A DNA stretch of 64,000 nucleotides from Vreelandella alkaliphila (GTDB taxonomy: Bacteria; Pseudomonadota; Gammaproteobacteria; Pseudomonadales; Halomonadaceae): positions 391,055-455,054 of the forward strand of contig NZ_JABASV010000002.1 in the NCBI RefSeq assembly GCF_016107625.1, in the 5' to 3' direction. The notes under the pieces were generated by a model, which saw only the letters and a list, made by a program, of their open reading frames with translations, was not told the DNA's origin and made no database searches. This document shows positions 62,645 to 64,000 of this stretch, in pieces (positions within the stretch are counted from its first letter, which is position 1; the number at the start of each line of letters is the position of its first letter). The position numbers were made by a program, and so were the translations under genes.

Positions 62645-63898
62645 ATGGACCTTCCCAACGTCAGCAGTGCATTAGGCATCCTCCATCCCGTTTGCATTAC
62701 TAAAGGGCGTAATGCAGAGGTATGGGATGAAGCGGGACAGCGTTATATCGACTTTATTGGCGGTATTGGTGTGCTTAACTTGGGGCATGGCCATCCAGCG
62801 GTGGTCGAGGCCGTCAAGGCTCAGGTCGATACCCTCATGCATTCAGCGTTTAATGCCTTGCCGCACCGTGGCTACCTCTCTGTCGTAGAGCGACTTGACC
62901 AGTTTGTGCCGGTTTCTTATCCGCTGGGATGCATGCTGACGAACAGTGGTGCGGAAGCGACAGAAAATGCTCTGAAAGTTGCCCGTGGTGTCACGGGTCG
63001 CCAGGGCGTGATTGCCTTTGACGATGCTTTCCATGGCCGCACCTTGGCCGCGCTCAATTTGAACGGCAAAGTTAAGCCCTACAAAGCCGGTTTAGGCGCG
63101 TTGCCTGGCCCGGTTTATCACCTGCCGTTTCCCAGCCAGGATAGTGGGATATCCGCCGAGCAGTCGCTGGCGGTCCTAGAGCGTGTATTTGACGTAGAAA
63201 TTGCTCCCAGTGAAGTGGCGTGTGTCGTCGTTGAACCCATTCAAGGGGAAGGCGGTTTTCGCTTACTTTGCCCCCAGTTTGCTAAAGCGCTGCGGGCAAT
63301 CTGCGATCAGCACGGTATTTTATTGATTTGTGACGAAATCCAATCAGGCTTCGGACGAACCGGTAAACGCTTTGGCTTCAGTCACCTCGGCATCGAGCCC
63401 GACCTGATTCTGTTAGGAAAAAGCATTGCTTCAGGTCTTCCTCTGGCCGCTTTGGTAGGGCGTAAAGAGTTAATGGATGCCTTACCCAAAGGCGCGTTGG
63501 GAGGCACCTATTCAGGCAATGCGGTTGCGTGTGCAGCTGCATTGGCAGTGATGGATATCATGCAAGACGAGGCGCTAAGCGAATGGGGTAATGCCCAAGA
63601 AGCGGCGATTGTGAGTGCTTACCAGCGCTGGAAAGCAAGCGAGCGTTTTCCCATGCTAGGAGCCATGACGGGTATTGGCGCGATGCGCGGTATCGTCTTT
63701 GAAGATACCGACAATGCTACGGGGGGAGAGCACTTAGCTAACCTCTTGGCTGCGGGGCGTGATGCTGGCGTTTTGCTAATGCCCAGTGGCCGCAAGCGTA
63801 ATGTCTTACGCTTATTGCCGCCATTGACCACTGAACCAGACGTCATGTCAGAAGGGCTAGGGCTCATCGAGCAGGCGCTGGAGACGCTCAAGGCATGA
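62645..63898 (+). CDS. 4-aminobutyrate aminotransferase-like class III aminotransferase
   Basis: This is a 417-residue PLP enzyme of the GabT group. Its segments are NSGAEATENALKVAR (phosphate-binding, about 100-114), LLICDEIQSGFGRTGKRF (cofactor-contacting Asp, about 226-243) and LILLGKSIASGLPLAA (PLP-binding Lys, about 260). It moves the amino group of GABA or a related omega-amino acid to 2-oxoglutarate. The start at 62645 (MDLPNVSSALGILHP) is preferred over the upstream in-frame start because AGGAG precedes it. It overlaps the next gene by 4 nt (ATGA). Confidence 0.9.
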   Translation: MDLPNVSSALGILHPVCITKGRNAEVWDEAGQRYIDFIGGIGVLNLGHGHPAVVEAVKAQVDTLMHSAFNALPHRGYLSVVERLDQFVPVSYPLGCMLTNSGAEATENALKVARGVTGRQGVIAFDDAFHGRTLAALNLNGKVKPYKAGLGALPGPVYHLPFPSQDSGISAEQSLAVLERVFDVEIAPSEVACVVVEPIQGEGGFRLLCPQFAKALRAICDQHGILLICDEIQSGFGRTGKRFGFSHLGIEPDLILLGKSIASGLPLAALVGRKELMDALPKGALGGTYSGNAVACAAALAVMDIMQDEALSEWGNAQEAAIVSAYQRWKASERFPMLGAMTGIGAMRGIVFEDTDNATGGEHLANLLAAGRDAGVLLMPSGRKRNVLRLLPPLTTEPDVMSEGLGLIEQALETLKA

Positions 63899-64000
63899 TC
63901 GCAATGGTCAGCGAAGTGGCAGTGCGAAGTGGCTATGTGGCGTTTCTCGACGCCTTGCGCGCCCGTGGCTTCGAAGGCGAGATTGCCCCGGACTATGCCA
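63895..64000 (+). CDS. FAD-binding oxidase, N-terminal fragment (cut by window edge)
   Basis: The first 35 residues start MIAMVSEVAVRSGYVAFLD and end GEIAPDYA at the window edge. The segment FLDALRARGFEGEIAPDYA is typical of the start of large FAD-binding and Fe-S-binding dehydrogenases related to D-2-hydroxyglutarate/D-lactate dehydrogenases (YdiJ-like). The ATG overlaps the aminotransferase stop (ATGA), which indicates one operon. The call rests on a short stretch. Confidence 0.6.
   Translation, partial: MIAMVSEVAVRSGYVAFLDALRARGFEGEIAPDYA

Overview
The window looks like chromosomal DNA of a moderately halophilic gammaproteobacterium, most likely Halomonadaceae (Halomonas or a close relative). 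The basis is the mix of families: several TRAP transporters, a single-chain indolepyruvate:ferredoxin oxidoreductase, an MvaT-type nucleoid protein, OvoA, and complete paa and hmg pathways. The genus is inferred from gene content. I see no rRNA, tRNA, CRISPR array or insertion sequence.

Region 1 (about 1-17.4 kb) handles aromatic amino acids and aromatic acids. It holds an apparently solitary TRAP solute-binding protein, an Lrp regulator divergent from a 1171-residue arylpyruvate oxidoreductase (iorAB fusion), and a Bcr/CflA exporter. It also holds a leftward homogentisate operon (MBL-fold protein, two-part flavin hydroxylase, hmgA, fahA, maiA), a MarR regulator and a rightward dctPQM TRAP system. 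An 18-bp palindrome, perfect before dctP and degenerate before the homogentisate operon and the solitary binding protein, suggests one MarR-type regulon.

Region 2 (17.4-32.7 kb and paaX at 45-46 kb) is the complete phenylacetate pathway: paaFGHIJK and paaABCDEZ leftward, and paaN and paaY rightward. paaX, often next to paaY, lies 12.5 kb away.

Region 3 (33.1-45.1 kb) sits between paaY and paaX. It is a quinohemoprotein amine dehydrogenase cluster (qhpADCB, qhpFE, qhpG) with an aldehyde dehydrogenase and a sigma-54 activator. A consensus -24/-12 promoter precedes the dehydrogenase gene. Amines such as phenethylamine would be oxidised in the periplasm to aldehydes, then to phenylacetate, and consumed by the flanking Paa pathway. 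The arylpyruvate oxidoreductase would feed phenylacetyl-CoA into the same route.

Region 4 (46-53 kb) is a mixed stretch: an AmiS/UreI-type channel, MvaT, a DUF1090 protein, OvoA (ovothiol synthesis), an ADP-ribosylglycohydrolase-like protein, a small lipoprotein and a NYN-domain protein. Its first part is visibly AT-rich.

Region 5 (53-64 kb) holds a LysR-controlled operon of an M20 amidohydrolase, a YfcC-type carrier and an enolase-superfamily epimerase. Next is a TAXI-type TRAP operon with its own LysR gene, then a GABA-type aminotransferase and the start of a FAD-binding oxidase. The most unusual object in the window is here. The TAXI solute-binding lipoprotein (61169-62194) is circularly permuted: the family's normal C-terminal half directly follows the lipobox, and the normal N-terminal half ends the protein. 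The downstream permease has its natural start separated from its body by a one-base frame error at a run of nine A.
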